From: Campylobacterales bacterium
GTDB taxonomy: Bacteria > Campylobacterota > Campylobacteria > Campylobacterales > JALSKU01
Assembly: GCA_027038335.1 (NCBI GenBank)
Contig: JALVWI010000284.1
Coordinates: 1-7,279 of the forward strand
Direction: 5' to 3'
DNA length: 7,279 nt
Every line of letters begins with the position of its first letter. Position 1 is the stretch's first letter. Under the pieces are notes generated by a model. It was not told where the DNA came from. It worked only from the letters and a program-made list of their open reading frames with translations, and ran no database searches. Shown piece after piece: positions 1 to 6,588 of the stretch. A program made the position numbers and the translations under genes.

Positions 1-2246
1 CAACCTTTGACGGCTAACTCTATCATTTTCATAACTCCCGGGTCTCTTTCATCATAATCAAACGCTACTATTTCACTATCTCTATCAACTCCTAAAGTTA
101 GCTGAGTTAAGTCATTGCTACCTATGCTAAAACCGTCATAAATTTTGCTAAATTCATCTATCTGGATAACATTATTTGGAATTTCACACATTACATATAT
201 CTCTAAGCCGTTTTCACCCTTTCTAAGACCGTATTTCGCCATAGTTTCTACTACTCTCTTACCCTCTTGGACTCTTCTGCAAAACGGTATCATTAAGATA
301 ATGTTATCTAAGCCTATCACTTCTCTAGCTCTTTTCATAGCTTTACACTCCAATGCAAAACCGTCTTCATAAGCGGGATGAGAGTATCTTGCGGCTCCAC
401 GAAAGCCTATCATAGGATTGTCCTCTTCGGGTTCAAAAAATTTACCTCCAAGAAGTGTAGCGTACTCATTTGTTTTAAAGTCACTCATCCTAACTACACA
501 AGGTTTTGGATAAACGGTTGCCGCGATAGTTGCTACACCTTCACTTAAAGTTTTTACAAAAAAGTCTTCCATGCTCTCATAAGCTCTGCTTAACTCTTCA
601 AGCTCTTTTCTTGTTTTACTATCAACTTTATCAGGATGCTTTAATGCCATCGGGTGAGCTTTAATGTATTCATTGATGATAAACTCCATCCTAGCAAGTC
701 CTATGCCGTCAACCGGTAAAGAGCTTAGTGAAAATGCCATATCGGGATTGCCTAGATTCATCATTATCTTAGTTTTTGGTCTTTTTATATTTTTGAGATT
801 GGTTTTTTCTATTTTGTATGGTAATTTTCCTTCATAGATGTATCCTATCTCACCTTCAGCACAACTAACTGTCACAAAAGTACCGTCTTTTAAAACTTCA
901 GTGGCATTATCGCACCCTACAACCGCAGGGATACCTAACTCCCTACTTACAATGGCTGCATGGCAAGTCCTACCGCCTCTATTGGTGATGATAGCACTTG
1001 CGGTTTTCATGATAGGCTCCCAATCAGGAGTAGTAGTATCAGCTACCAAAACTTCACCCGGTTTAAATTGATCTAAATTTTTTACATCTTTTATGACATG
1101 TACTTTACCCTCTCCTATCTTTGTACCTACTGCTCTTCCGGTCACTAAAACTTTCCCTCTTTCAAGCAAGTGATATATCTCTAAAATATCACCTTTTTTT
1201 TGAGACTGGACTGTTTCAGGTCTAGCTTGAACCATATACAAATGCCCATCAATCCCGTCTTTTGCCCACTCCATATCCATAGGCTTTCTAAAACCCGCTT
1301 TTTTAGAGTAGTGATCTTCTACTTTTATAGCATAATCAGCTAAAACCATTACATCTTCATCACTTATACAAAATCTTTTTTGCTCATCTTCTGTTGTGGG
1401 TATATTTTTGGTGTATTCGACGGCTATATTATTTACATTTAATTTATCGTTAAATACCATTTTTAGCTTTTTATCACCAAGCCTTCTTTTTAAAACCGCC
1501 CTTTTTCCCTCTTTAAAAGTAGGTTTATGAACATAAAAACTATCAGGGTCTATTGTGCCTTGTACTACATTTTCCCCAAGCCCGTAAGCAGCATTGATAA
1601 AAACAACATCTCTAAAACCTGTCTCGGTATCAAGGCTAAACATTACCCCGCTAGCTCCCTTATCACTTCTAACCATTTTCATGACAACTACACTCAAGTA
1701 AACCTTAAAGTAGTCAAAATTGTTATCATATTTATAATGTATTGAGCGGTCAGTAAAGTTTGAAGCTAAACATCTTTTATAAGCTTCAAGCAATTCTTCA
1801 GCGGTAGTGATATTGAGATATGTATCATTTTGTCCGGCAAAAGAGGCTTCAGGTGAGTCTTCTGCGGTTGCTGAAGATCTAACTGCCATAGAAAGCTCAT
1901 CTCCATACTCTTTTTTTAAACTCTCATACCCCTCTAAAATCTCCTTTTTAAGATCACTAGGAAATTCACAATTTTGTATCGCCCCCCTACAAGCAGCACC
2001 TCTTTTTTGAAGTTCATCCACATCATTTGGATCCAAATCATCCAACTCTTCATGTAAAATTTTCCAAGTACCATTAAAATCCAATATATACTTATATGCT
2101 TCAGCAGTTACGGCAAAACCGTTTGGTACTCTAACGCCCTCACTAGTTAAATTTCTATACATTTCACCAAGTGATGCATTTTTCCCGCCGACTTCGGCAA
2201 CATCCTCTATGCCTATCTCATTAAACCATTTTATATACTTGCTCAT
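1..2246 (-). CDS. ppsA: Phosphoenolpyruvate synthase (pyruvate, water dikinase), C-terminus cut by window edge
   Basis: Converts pyruvate, ATP and water to PEP, AMP and phosphate in the cytoplasm; this is the gluconeogenic step that feeds pyruvate into PEP. I translated it by hand from the ATG at 2246-2244, and checked the frame at the start, at the catalytic histidine and at the window edge; 748 codons are present. Seen: an N-terminal PEP/pyruvate-binding domain with VGGKNASLGEM near residues 18-28 and VRSSATAED at 122-130 followed by SFAGQ; the phosphohistidine domain with GGRTCHAAIVSREL, phospho-acceptor His429 (His421 in the E. coli enzyme by family knowledge); and a C-terminal TIM-barrel with VRMSDFKTNEY, CEIPNN and GFSIGSNDLTQLTLGVDRD. 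The family's final GICGQ-type segment with the catalytic cysteine lies beyond the left edge (about 40-60 residues missing). The start is supported by an AAAGGA Shine-Dalgarno on the minus strand at about 2252-2258. It is divergent from the regulator gene. Identity is very secure. Confidence 0.97.
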   Translation of the reverse strand, partial: MSKYIKWFNEIGIEDVAEVGGKNASLGEMYRNLTSEGVRVPNGFAVTAEAYKYILDFNGTWKILHEELDDLDPNDVDELQKRGAACRGAIQNCEFPSDLKKEILEGYESLKKEYGDELSMAVRSSATAEDSPEASFAGQNDTYLNITTAEELLEAYKRCLASNFTDRSIHYKYDNNFDYFKVYLSVVVMKMVRSDKGASGVMFSLDTETGFRDVVFINAAYGLGENVVQGTIDPDSFYVHKPTFKEGKRAVLKRRLGDKKLKMVFNDKLNVNNIAVEYTKNIPTTEDEQKRFCISDEDVMVLADYAIKVEDHYSKKAGFRKPMDMEWAKDGIDGHLYMVQARPETVQSQKKGDILEIYHLLERGKVLVTGRAVGTKIGEGKVHVIKDVKNLDQFKPGEVLVADTTTPDWEPIMKTASAIITNRGGRTCHAAIVSRELGIPAVVGCDNATEVLKDGTFVTVSCAEGEIGYIYEGKLPYKIEKTNLKNIKRPKTKIMMNLGNPDMAFSLSSLPVDGIGLARMEFIINEYIKAHPMALKHPDKVDSKTRKELEELSRAYESMEDFFVKTLSEGVATIAATVYPKPCVVRMSDFKTNEYATLLGGKFFEPEEDNPMIGFRGAARYSHPAYEDGFALECKAMKRAREVIGLDNIILMIPFCRRVQEGKRVVETMAKYGLRKGENGLEIYVMCEIPNNVIQIDEFSKIYDGFSIGSNDLTQLTLGVDRDSEIVAFDYDERDPGVMKMIELAVKG

Positions 2247-2277
2247 TTTGTATCCTTTCAGGTTTTTCTCTATTGAA

Positions 2278-2283
2278 ATTATA
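2278..2283 (-). promoter_or_regulatory. Predicted -10 box of ppsA
   Basis: The minus strand reads TATAAT here, about 32 nt upstream of the ppsA ATG, which would give a leader of roughly 25 nt. No convincing -35 hexamer is visible. That is usual for sigma-70 promoters of Campylobacterota, which rely on AT-rich upstream DNA. A second, weaker candidate (TATGAT on the minus strand, 2336-2341) lies further upstream. Confidence 0.55.
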
Positions 2284-2367
2284 CTCCAAATTCTATTTAC
2301 TCTTCATTTACGACCAATTTATTTACTTAGATTTTATCATAAAAATATACTAAAATGTGTTTTTTAG

Positions 2368-2381
2368 TTAACAAATGTTAA
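2368..2381. promoter_or_regulatory. TTAAC-N4-GTTAA dyad, probable Crp/Fnr-family operator
   Basis: A perfect 5+5 inverted repeat with a 4-nt spacer (AAAT), flanked by further imperfect symmetry (TTTAG on the left, CTAAA on the right, offset by one base). The spacing and half-site layout match Crp/Fnr-superfamily sites. The sequence matches the type reported for NssR, the nitrosative-stress regulator of Campylobacter jejuni, rather than Fnr (TTGAT) or Crp (TGTGA). Its centre (2374.5) is about 32 bp upstream of the expected start of the regulator transcript, so a bound dimer would overlap the -35 region. I infer autorepression, or activation if the true start is about 9 bp further downstream. 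It is about 100 bp from the ppsA start, so control of ppsA is less likely. Confidence 0.55.
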
Positions 2382-2394
2382 ACTAAATTATTGA

Positions 2395-2400
2395 TATAAT
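2395..2400 (+). promoter_or_regulatory. Predicted -10 box of the Crp/Fnr-type regulator gene
   Basis: TATAAT, in the context TTGATATAAT, lies 16 nt before the ATG at 2417. The expected transcript start is around 2406, giving a leader of only about 10 nt that barely contains the AAGGA Shine-Dalgarno at 2406-2410. The mRNA may therefore be close to leaderless if this promoter is used. Confidence 0.6.
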
Positions 2401-2416
2401 ACAATAAGGAAATATT

Positions 2417-3139
2417 ATGAATAATGTTGCACTATCAAAAGAGAAGTTTTTTAATATTTTGAAACAAACTGCACTATTTAAAAATATGGACAATAAAGTT
2501 TTATACCATTTAATTGAAACATATCCTGTTCAAAAATGGAGAAAAAATGAATCTATTGATAACACTCTTGGTTTAAAATGCACTTATATATTGATAAGCG
2601 GACACTTAAAATTGATAAAAATAGACCCTAAAACCGGAAGAAGTATCACTATGTTTGTTTTAGAAAAAGGTGATTTGTATGATTTTTTTACACTACTTGA
2701 CGGTAAAGAGCACATTTCTTTTCCTATTGCTTTGGAAAATGTTACAGCACTCAAAGTACCTATTGAGGATATGAGAATGCTTATAAAATCAAATTATGAA
2801 TTTAATGCTTCATTTCTACCTTATCTAGGAAGTAAAATGAGACAATTAGAAGAATTTGGTGAATCATTAGTCTTTGATGATACGGCAACTAGACTTTCAA
2901 AACTTATCCTAAAGCATACATTACCTTGTAAAAATGAAAAATATCACCCTGTCAAACTTATCAATAAACTCTCTCACGAATCAATAGCAGAGATGATAGG
3001 CTCGGTTCGCTCAGTCATAACTACACAAATGAATAAATTAAAAAAAGAGAATATCATAGTAAGCAAAAGAGGTCATTTAGCAGTTAAAGAACTTGAAAAA
3101 TTGATAGAAAAATGTGATATATTTTTGGAGAAAAATTAA
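2417..3139 (+). CDS. Crp/Fnr-superfamily transcriptional regulator
   Basis: A 240-residue cytoplasmic DNA-binding regulator of normal family length. Seen: an N-terminal cyclic-nucleotide-binding-like beta-barrel (about residues 18-125, e.g. YILISGHLKLIKID and MFVLEKGDLYDFF), a dimerisation helix (about 128-165), and a C-terminal winged helix with the helix-turn-helix at about 185-208 (LSHESIAEMIG turn, then VRSVITTQMNKL). The three cysteines (55, 171, 233) do not form an Fnr-type N-terminal cluster, so a 4Fe-4S sensor is unlikely. The Crp phosphate-binding cassette (GE...RxA) is not recognisable, so cAMP is unlikely too. The effector is unknown; haem or NO, as in the Dnr/NssR branches, is one possibility. 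Aligned with Crp and Fnr, the DNA-contacting Glu and second Arg are replaced (Ser199, Thr203). AAGGA at 2406-2410 supports the start. It is divergent from ppsA and codirectional with the permease cluster, making it the likely local regulator of that cluster and of itself. Confidence 0.9.
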   Translation: MNNVALSKEKFFNILKQTALFKNMDNKVLYHLIETYPVQKWRKNESIDNTLGLKCTYILISGHLKLIKIDPKTGRSITMFVLEKGDLYDFFTLLDGKEHISFPIALENVTALKVPIEDMRMLIKSNYEFNASFLPYLGSKMRQLEEFGESLVFDDTATRLSKLILKHTLPCKNEKYHPVKLINKLSHESIAEMIGSVRSVITTQMNKLKKENIIVSKRGHLAVKELEKLIEKCDIFLEKN

Positions 3140-3192
3140 TGAAACCCTCATGTTTCAAAAACACAAATAACAATGAAAATCATGAGAGTTTC
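3140..3192 (+). repeat. Long imperfect hairpin after the regulator stop codon, with an alternative short hairpin
   Basis: GAAACCCTCATG (3141-3152) pairs with CATGAGAGTTTC (3181-3192) at 11 of 12 positions. The stem continues with TTTCA (3153-3157) pairing to TGAAA (3174-3178) across a 2-nt bulge, leaving an A-rich loop. A competing smaller hairpin, TGAAAC/GTTTCA (3140-3145 with 3152-3157), uses the same left arm, so the two are mutually exclusive. It begins one base after the regulator's TAA. No T-run follows on the plus strand, so it is not a classical Rho-independent terminator. It could be a Rho-assisted end, an attenuator or an mRNA-processing structure. Confidence 0.5.
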
Positions 3193-3194
3193 TC

Positions 3195-3207
3195 TTGCCG
3201 AAGGCAA
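3195..3207 (+). repeat. Small perfect hairpin TTGCC-GAA-GGCAA
   Basis: A 5-bp perfect stem with a 3-nt loop, immediately downstream of the long hairpin and before a third hairpin. Alone it would be unremarkable. It is listed because three stem-loops stand in series in the 183-nt gap between the regulator and the first permease. Confidence 0.35.
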
Positions 3208-3220
3208 AGCATAAGTTTAT

Positions 3221-3246
3221 CCCATGAAATTTGTCAATTTTATGGG
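3221..3246 (+). repeat. 11-bp stem-loop in the permease leader
   Basis: CCCATGAAATT (3221-3231) pairs with AATTTTATGGG (3236-3246) around the loop TGTC. Ten Watson-Crick pairs and one G-T wobble give a stable RNA hairpin. It sits 77 nt upstream of the permease ATG and contains an upstream in-frame ATG (3224) sequestered in the stem. The dense structure around it argues that this stretch is untranslated leader or intergenic repeat, not coding sequence. Confidence 0.5.
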
Positions 3247-3307
3247 AACCCTAAAAGTGAGAGGATGTAGCGTAAGCGAAATTCCGCAACGAAGTGAGGA
3301 CAATTGG

Positions 3308-3314
3308 AAAGGAG
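3308..3314 (+). promoter_or_regulatory. Shine-Dalgarno deciding the first permease start
   Basis: AAAGGAG lies 8 nt before the ATG at 3323. It decides the start: the frame stays open upstream to an ATG at 3224, but that ATG lies in a hairpin, has no Shine-Dalgarno, and would add 33 residues unlike any APC N-terminus. Confidence 0.8.
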
Positions 3315-3322
3315 ATTTTCAG

Positions 3323-4642
3323 ATGAAAAGAAGTATTAGCCTCTTAGGGGCAGTATCTATCGGCATAGGCGGTATGGTTGGCGGAGGGATATTTGCTGTA
3401 CTTGGAGAAGCGGTCTCTTTGGCTCACGGTGCGACTGCTGTTGCATTTTTTATAGCCGGAATTGTTGCAATACTTACAGCATACTCTTATGCTAAACTCT
3501 CTATCGTTTATCAAAGTGAAGGTGGAACGGTTACTTTTATAGATAAAGCTTTTGGAGACAATATTTTATCAGGAAGTGTAAATCTTATGCTTTGGCTTAG
3601 CTATCTTGTGACTATATCTTTATATGCTACAGCTTTTGCATACTATGGAGAAACTTTTTTTACTCATAAAAGTATATGGCTTCATCATGGACTTATCGTA
3701 TTTTCTATCTTACTTCCTGCCGTTATCAATCTCGTCAGTGCTTCATTTGTCGGAAAGAGTGAAACTGTGATAGTTGTCATAAAAGTATCTCTTTTGATAC
3801 TAGTTATAGTTGCCGGAGCATCTTATGTAGATAGTTCTAGGCTCTCACCAACGCATTGGGGTTCATCTTTTTCTATTGTAGCTGCCGGTATGATCATATT
3901 TGTAGCTTATGAAGGGTTTGAGCTTATAGCAAATGCCGCAGAAGATATAAAAGCTCCTTTAAAAAATTTACCTAGAGCATTTTATATCTCAGTAACAACT
4001 GTTATAATCCTTTATGTTCTTATTTCTATCATAACTGTCGGAAATGTGCCTGAAAATGAACTTTTAAAAGCAAAAGATTATGCCTTAGCGATAGCAGCAA
4101 AACCCTCTTTAGGACAAACAGGTTTTATACTTGTAGCATCAGCAGCCTTGCTTTCAACTTTTTCAGCCATCAATGCTACTTTGTACGGCAATGCAAGGCT
4201 AGGTTACATCATAGCAAAATACGGTAATCTTCCAAGAGTATTGATGGATGAAAGCAAAAGTGAAGATGTGCCTTTTATGGGAGTAGTTTATACAACACTT
4301 TTTAGTTTATTGTTAGCAAATAGTATCGATTTAACCCAGATAGCCATCATAGGAAGTGCAGGATTTTTACTGATATTTTTTATAGTCAATCTAAGTGCCT
4401 ACAAACTAAAAAGTGAAATAAATGCCAATAAATACATACTGATATTTTCATCTGTTTTTACACTTTTAGCTCTTCTTACGCTACTTTTTCATACATACAC
4501 TTCCAATCCAAAAGCAGTTATTATATTTTTGAGTTTTATCATCGTATCAGCATTGTTTGAATTGGTTTATGGAAGATATTTTAGAAAACAAATTTTCAAT
4601 AGAAAATATGGTAAAAAATCGGTAAAGGATAGTATTAACTAA
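3323..4642 (+). CDS. APC-superfamily amino-acid/amine permease, first copy
   Basis: A 439-residue inner-membrane secondary transporter with about 12 hydrophobic segments, the normal length for the APC family. Seen: the TM1 unwound substrate-site motif GIGGMVGGGIF (residues 14-24), a charged loop after TM2 (YAKLS...SEGG), the TM6 signature AYEGFE (195-200) followed by NAAEDIKAP, and KDYALAIAAKP (251-261). The family moves amino acids, polyamines or related amines by H+/Na+ symport or exchange; this sequence alone does not give the substrate. I chose the start at 3323, not 3224, because MKRSISLLGAV begins the fold directly and has a strong Shine-Dalgarno. It lies 183 nt after the regulator and 72 nt before the HdeD-like gene. 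It is clearly paralogous to the permease at 5283-6581. No obvious -10 box lies in the upstream gap, so transcription may read through from the regulator gene. Confidence 0.9.
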   Translation: MKRSISLLGAVSIGIGGMVGGGIFAVLGEAVSLAHGATAVAFFIAGIVAILTAYSYAKLSIVYQSEGGTVTFIDKAFGDNILSGSVNLMLWLSYLVTISLYATAFAYYGETFFTHKSIWLHHGLIVFSILLPAVINLVSASFVGKSETVIVVIKVSLLILVIVAGASYVDSSRLSPTHWGSSFSIVAAGMIIFVAYEGFELIANAAEDIKAPLKNLPRAFYISVTTVIILYVLISIITVGNVPENELLKAKDYALAIAAKPSLGQTGFILVASAALLSTFSAINATLYGNARLGYIIAKYGNLPRVLMDESKSEDVPFMGVVYTTLFSLLLANSIDLTQIAIIGSAGFLLIFFIVNLSAYKLKSEINANKYILIFSSVFTLLALLTLLFHTYTSNPKAVIIFLSFIIVSALFELVYGRYFRKQIFNRKYGKKSVKDSIN

Positions 4643-4660
4643 CTATTCATTTACTTTTCT

Positions 4661-4670
4661 GTGATAAAAT
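4661..4670 (+). promoter_or_regulatory. Weak candidate -10 region before the HdeD-like gene
   Basis: The T at 4660 plus GTGATAAAAT gives an extended -10-like element (TG, then GATAAAAT) about 45 nt before the ATG at 4715, in an AT-rich T-tract context. It could supply an internal promoter for the downstream genes. Similar AT-rich matches occur by chance in such genomes, so this is only a candidate. Confidence 0.3.
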
Positions 4671-4683
4671 TACATCATACAAA

Positions 4684-4699
4684 TCAGGTAATAACCTGA
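4684..4699. promoter_or_regulatory. Perfect palindrome/hairpin just before the HdeD-like gene's Shine-Dalgarno
   Basis: TCAGGT-AATA-ACCTGA is a perfect 6+6 inverted repeat with a 4-nt centre. It ends 5 nt before the AGGAG ribosome site (4704-4708) and 15 nt before the ATG. It could be a transcription-factor operator or an RNA hairpin that tunes translation. No T-run follows on the plus strand (A-run instead), so it is not a terminator for the upstream permease. Confidence 0.45.
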
Positions 4700-4714
4700 A
4701 AAAAGGAGACAAAG

Positions 4715-5275
4715 ATGTGGGATTTTAAAATGTTTCCAAAAGAGCAGGAACTTTTGGAAAAACTTGGGAAGTATTCTTTTGTAGCAGGTTTGGTGCTAGG
4801 CATCATAGGTATATTTGCTATCATTTATCCAATGTATGCTTCACTTTTTACAGTGGCATTTATAGCATGGATTATGGTATTTTCCGGTATTTCAGTAGGA
4901 TATTTTACTTTCAAATCAAATAAAGAGGATTGGCTAGGTTGGCTTAAAACTCTTGTGCTTATAGGTACAGGTCTTTTTATCTTACTTGAGCCTGTAAGCG
5001 GTATAGCAGCTGTGGGCATACTTTTTGCCATTTACTTTTTTCTTGACGGTTTTATGGGTTTTGCATTAGGCTCTTCTATGAAACCGAATAAAGGATGGTG
5101 GCTATGGTCGATAAACGGTTTTGTTTCTATTGCTTTAGGAGTTATATTTTTGGTATCTTGGCCTTCTATCGCTGAAGAGGCTTGGCTTATAGGCATATAT
5201 GTAGGCATTAGTTTGCTATTTGACGGTATAACTTTGCTTTTTATGGGAAGCAATATAAAAAACTTAGGACAATAA
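4715..5275 (+). CDS. HdeD/DUF308-family inner-membrane protein
   Basis: A 186-residue polytopic membrane protein with six predicted transmembrane helices (about 20-37, 42-64, 74-92, 97-117, 129-148, 156-178). Three internal repeats are visible, each a helix ending in the family's G-hhh-P pattern: LGIIGIFAIIYP (28-39), GTGLFILLEP, and ALGVIFLVSWP. Each is followed by a second helix rich in G and F. This is the HdeD/DUF308 fold and length. In E. coli, HdeD belongs to the acid-resistance island and protects at high cell density; its molecular activity is unknown. The role here is therefore inference. AGGAG at 4704-4708 supports the start. It sits between two paralogous APC permeases and ends only 7 nt before the second, so it is almost certainly co-translated with it. 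Confidence 0.85.
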   Translation: MWDFKMFPKEQELLEKLGKYSFVAGLVLGIIGIFAIIYPMYASLFTVAFIAWIMVFSGISVGYFTFKSNKEDWLGWLKTLVLIGTGLFILLEPVSGIAAVGILFAIYFFLDGFMGFALGSSMKPNKGWWLWSINGFVSIALGVIFLVSWPSIAEEAWLIGIYVGISLLFDGITLLFMGSNIKNLGQ

Positions 5276-5282
5276 ACAAAAA

Positions 5283-6581
5283 ATGCAAAAGAAAAAAGCT
5301 TTTGGAGTAACTAGTGCTGTAATGCTAGGCATAGGCTCTATGGTTGGTGCGGGTATATTTATCATCATCGGTCAAGCAGGAGCTATTGCCGGCAATATTG
5401 TCTGGGTATCTTTTATATTTGGAGGTATTGCAGCACTTCTTAGCGGATATTCGTTGGCAAAACTATCTCTTAGATACCCATCTCGCGGCGGCATAGTGGA
5501 ATTTTTAGTTCAATGCTACGGAGAGGGTATCTTTTCAGGCTCTTTTGGAGTACTTTTTTACTTTTCGGGGCTTGTAGCCATAGCTGCCGTAGCTAAGTCA
5601 TTTGGAGTTTATGCTGCAACTTTTATGCATGGTTATTCAGCTTTTTGGACAAATATATATGCTGTTGGCATAGTTGTACTCTTTGGTATCATAAACTTGA
5701 TAGGTGCTTCTTTAGTTGCAAAGTCAGAAAATCTTATAGTTATCATAAAACTAACTATTTTGGTAGCTTTTAGCATTGCCGCACTTTTCAATATCAATCC
5801 TACACTTTTAAGTGTAAAAGATATGCCGCCTTTTAAGGATATGCTTTTTGCCATAGGTTTGACATTTTTTGCTTATCAAGGTTTTAGTGTCATCACAAAT
5901 ACTGTAGAAGATATGCAAAATCCTGAAAAAAATATGTTAAAAGCTATGGTTATAGCTATACTTTTGGTAGCCGTACTTTATGTGCTTGTAAGTCTTGGAG
6001 TACTTGGCAATCTATCTTTAAATGAAGTTATAAAGACAAAAGATTATGCTTTGGCTGAAGCAGCAAAGCCTATATTTGGAGAGTACGGCTTTAAGATCAT
6101 AGCAGCAACCGCACTTTTAGCAACTGCATCAGCCATAAATGCATCACTTTATGCAACAACAGAGATAGGTTACACAATGGCAAAAGAGGGAAATCTACCA
6201 AAAGTTTATGAGTACAATATCTACAACTCCAATGAAGGTCTTGTTGTAAGTACTTTACTTATCATACCTATGATCGTATTTTTCAATCTTTCGGAGATAA
6301 CAACAGTTGCAACTTTGGTAGTTTTGATAGTACAAGGCTTTACTCATATAGGACATTTGTTAAAGATCAAACAAACAGGAGCAAATATTTTTGTTATAAT
6401 ATCTGCTGTTGTTGCTATATTTAGCATAGTGGCATTGACACTTTTTTATACATATAAGCACTCACCGGTCATCGGTTATTATTTGGGTATTGCATTTTTT
6501 GGAGCTATTGTAGTAGAATTATTTTTAAGAACTGTATCAAAAAGAACGATAACAAAACAGACAAAAAGTCTATTTGATTAG
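5283..6581 (+). CDS. APC-superfamily amino-acid/amine permease, second copy
   Basis: A 432-residue inner-membrane transporter with about 12 transmembrane segments. Seen: the TM1 motif GIGSMVGAGIF (16-26), the loop LAKLSLRYPSRGG, the TM6 signature AYQGFS (197-202) followed by NTVEDMQNPEKN, and KDYALAEAAKP (253-263). These align at nearly the same positions as in the permease at 3323-4642, so the pair arose by duplication. The C-terminal third (TM9-12) is much more diverged, and substrate-site residues differ (GGG against GAG in TM1; E against Q and S in TM6), suggesting different substrates or a heteromeric arrangement. Substrate unknown. The gap to the HdeD-like gene is 7 nt. The only Shine-Dalgarno-like AGGA (5266-5269) lies 13 nt from the ATG inside the upstream gene, so initiation probably depends on translational coupling. 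Confidence 0.9.
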   Translation: MQKKKAFGVTSAVMLGIGSMVGAGIFIIIGQAGAIAGNIVWVSFIFGGIAALLSGYSLAKLSLRYPSRGGIVEFLVQCYGEGIFSGSFGVLFYFSGLVAIAAVAKSFGVYAATFMHGYSAFWTNIYAVGIVVLFGIINLIGASLVAKSENLIVIIKLTILVAFSIAALFNINPTLLSVKDMPPFKDMLFAIGLTFFAYQGFSVITNTVEDMQNPEKNMLKAMVIAILLVAVLYVLVSLGVLGNLSLNEVIKTKDYALAEAAKPIFGEYGFKIIAATALLATASAINASLYATTEIGYTMAKEGNLPKVYEYNIYNSNEGLVVSTLLIIPMIVFFNLSEITTVATLVVLIVQGFTHIGHLLKIKQTGANIFVIISAVVAIFSIVALTLFYTYKHSPVIGYYLGIAFFGAIVVELFLRTVSKRTITKQTKSLFD

Positions 6582-6588
6582 TGGCGGC

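Noticed and set aside
145..2010. Several open frames of 67-77 codons on the plus strand (145-372, 838-1071, 1527-1745, 1807-2010)
   Set aside because: They lie antisense within the uninterrupted ppsA coding frame, have no ribosome sites and show low-complexity translations; they are shadows.
2417..3139. Regulator as a true Fnr oxygen sensor or cAMP-Crp
   Set aside because: No N-terminal cysteine cluster, no recognisable cAMP phosphate cassette, and key recognition-helix residues differ.
3224..3322. Upstream start at 3224 for the first permease, adding 33 residues
   Set aside because: The ATG is inside an 11-bp hairpin without Shine-Dalgarno, and the extra residues have no resemblance to APC N-termini; AAAGGAG precedes the ATG at 3323.
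4659..4676. Fnr-like site TGAT...ATCA before the HdeD-like gene
   Set aside because: The half-sites TGAT and ATCA are 8 nt apart instead of the required 4 between five-base half-sites; likely chance in AT-rich DNA.
4825..5253. Minus-strand open frames 4825-5031 and 5032-5253
   Set aside because: Both are antisense to the HdeD-like gene, whose frame has clear membrane repeats and a ribosome site.
5633..5854. Minus-strand open frame inside the second permease
   Set aside because: Antisense shadow of a well-supported transporter gene.
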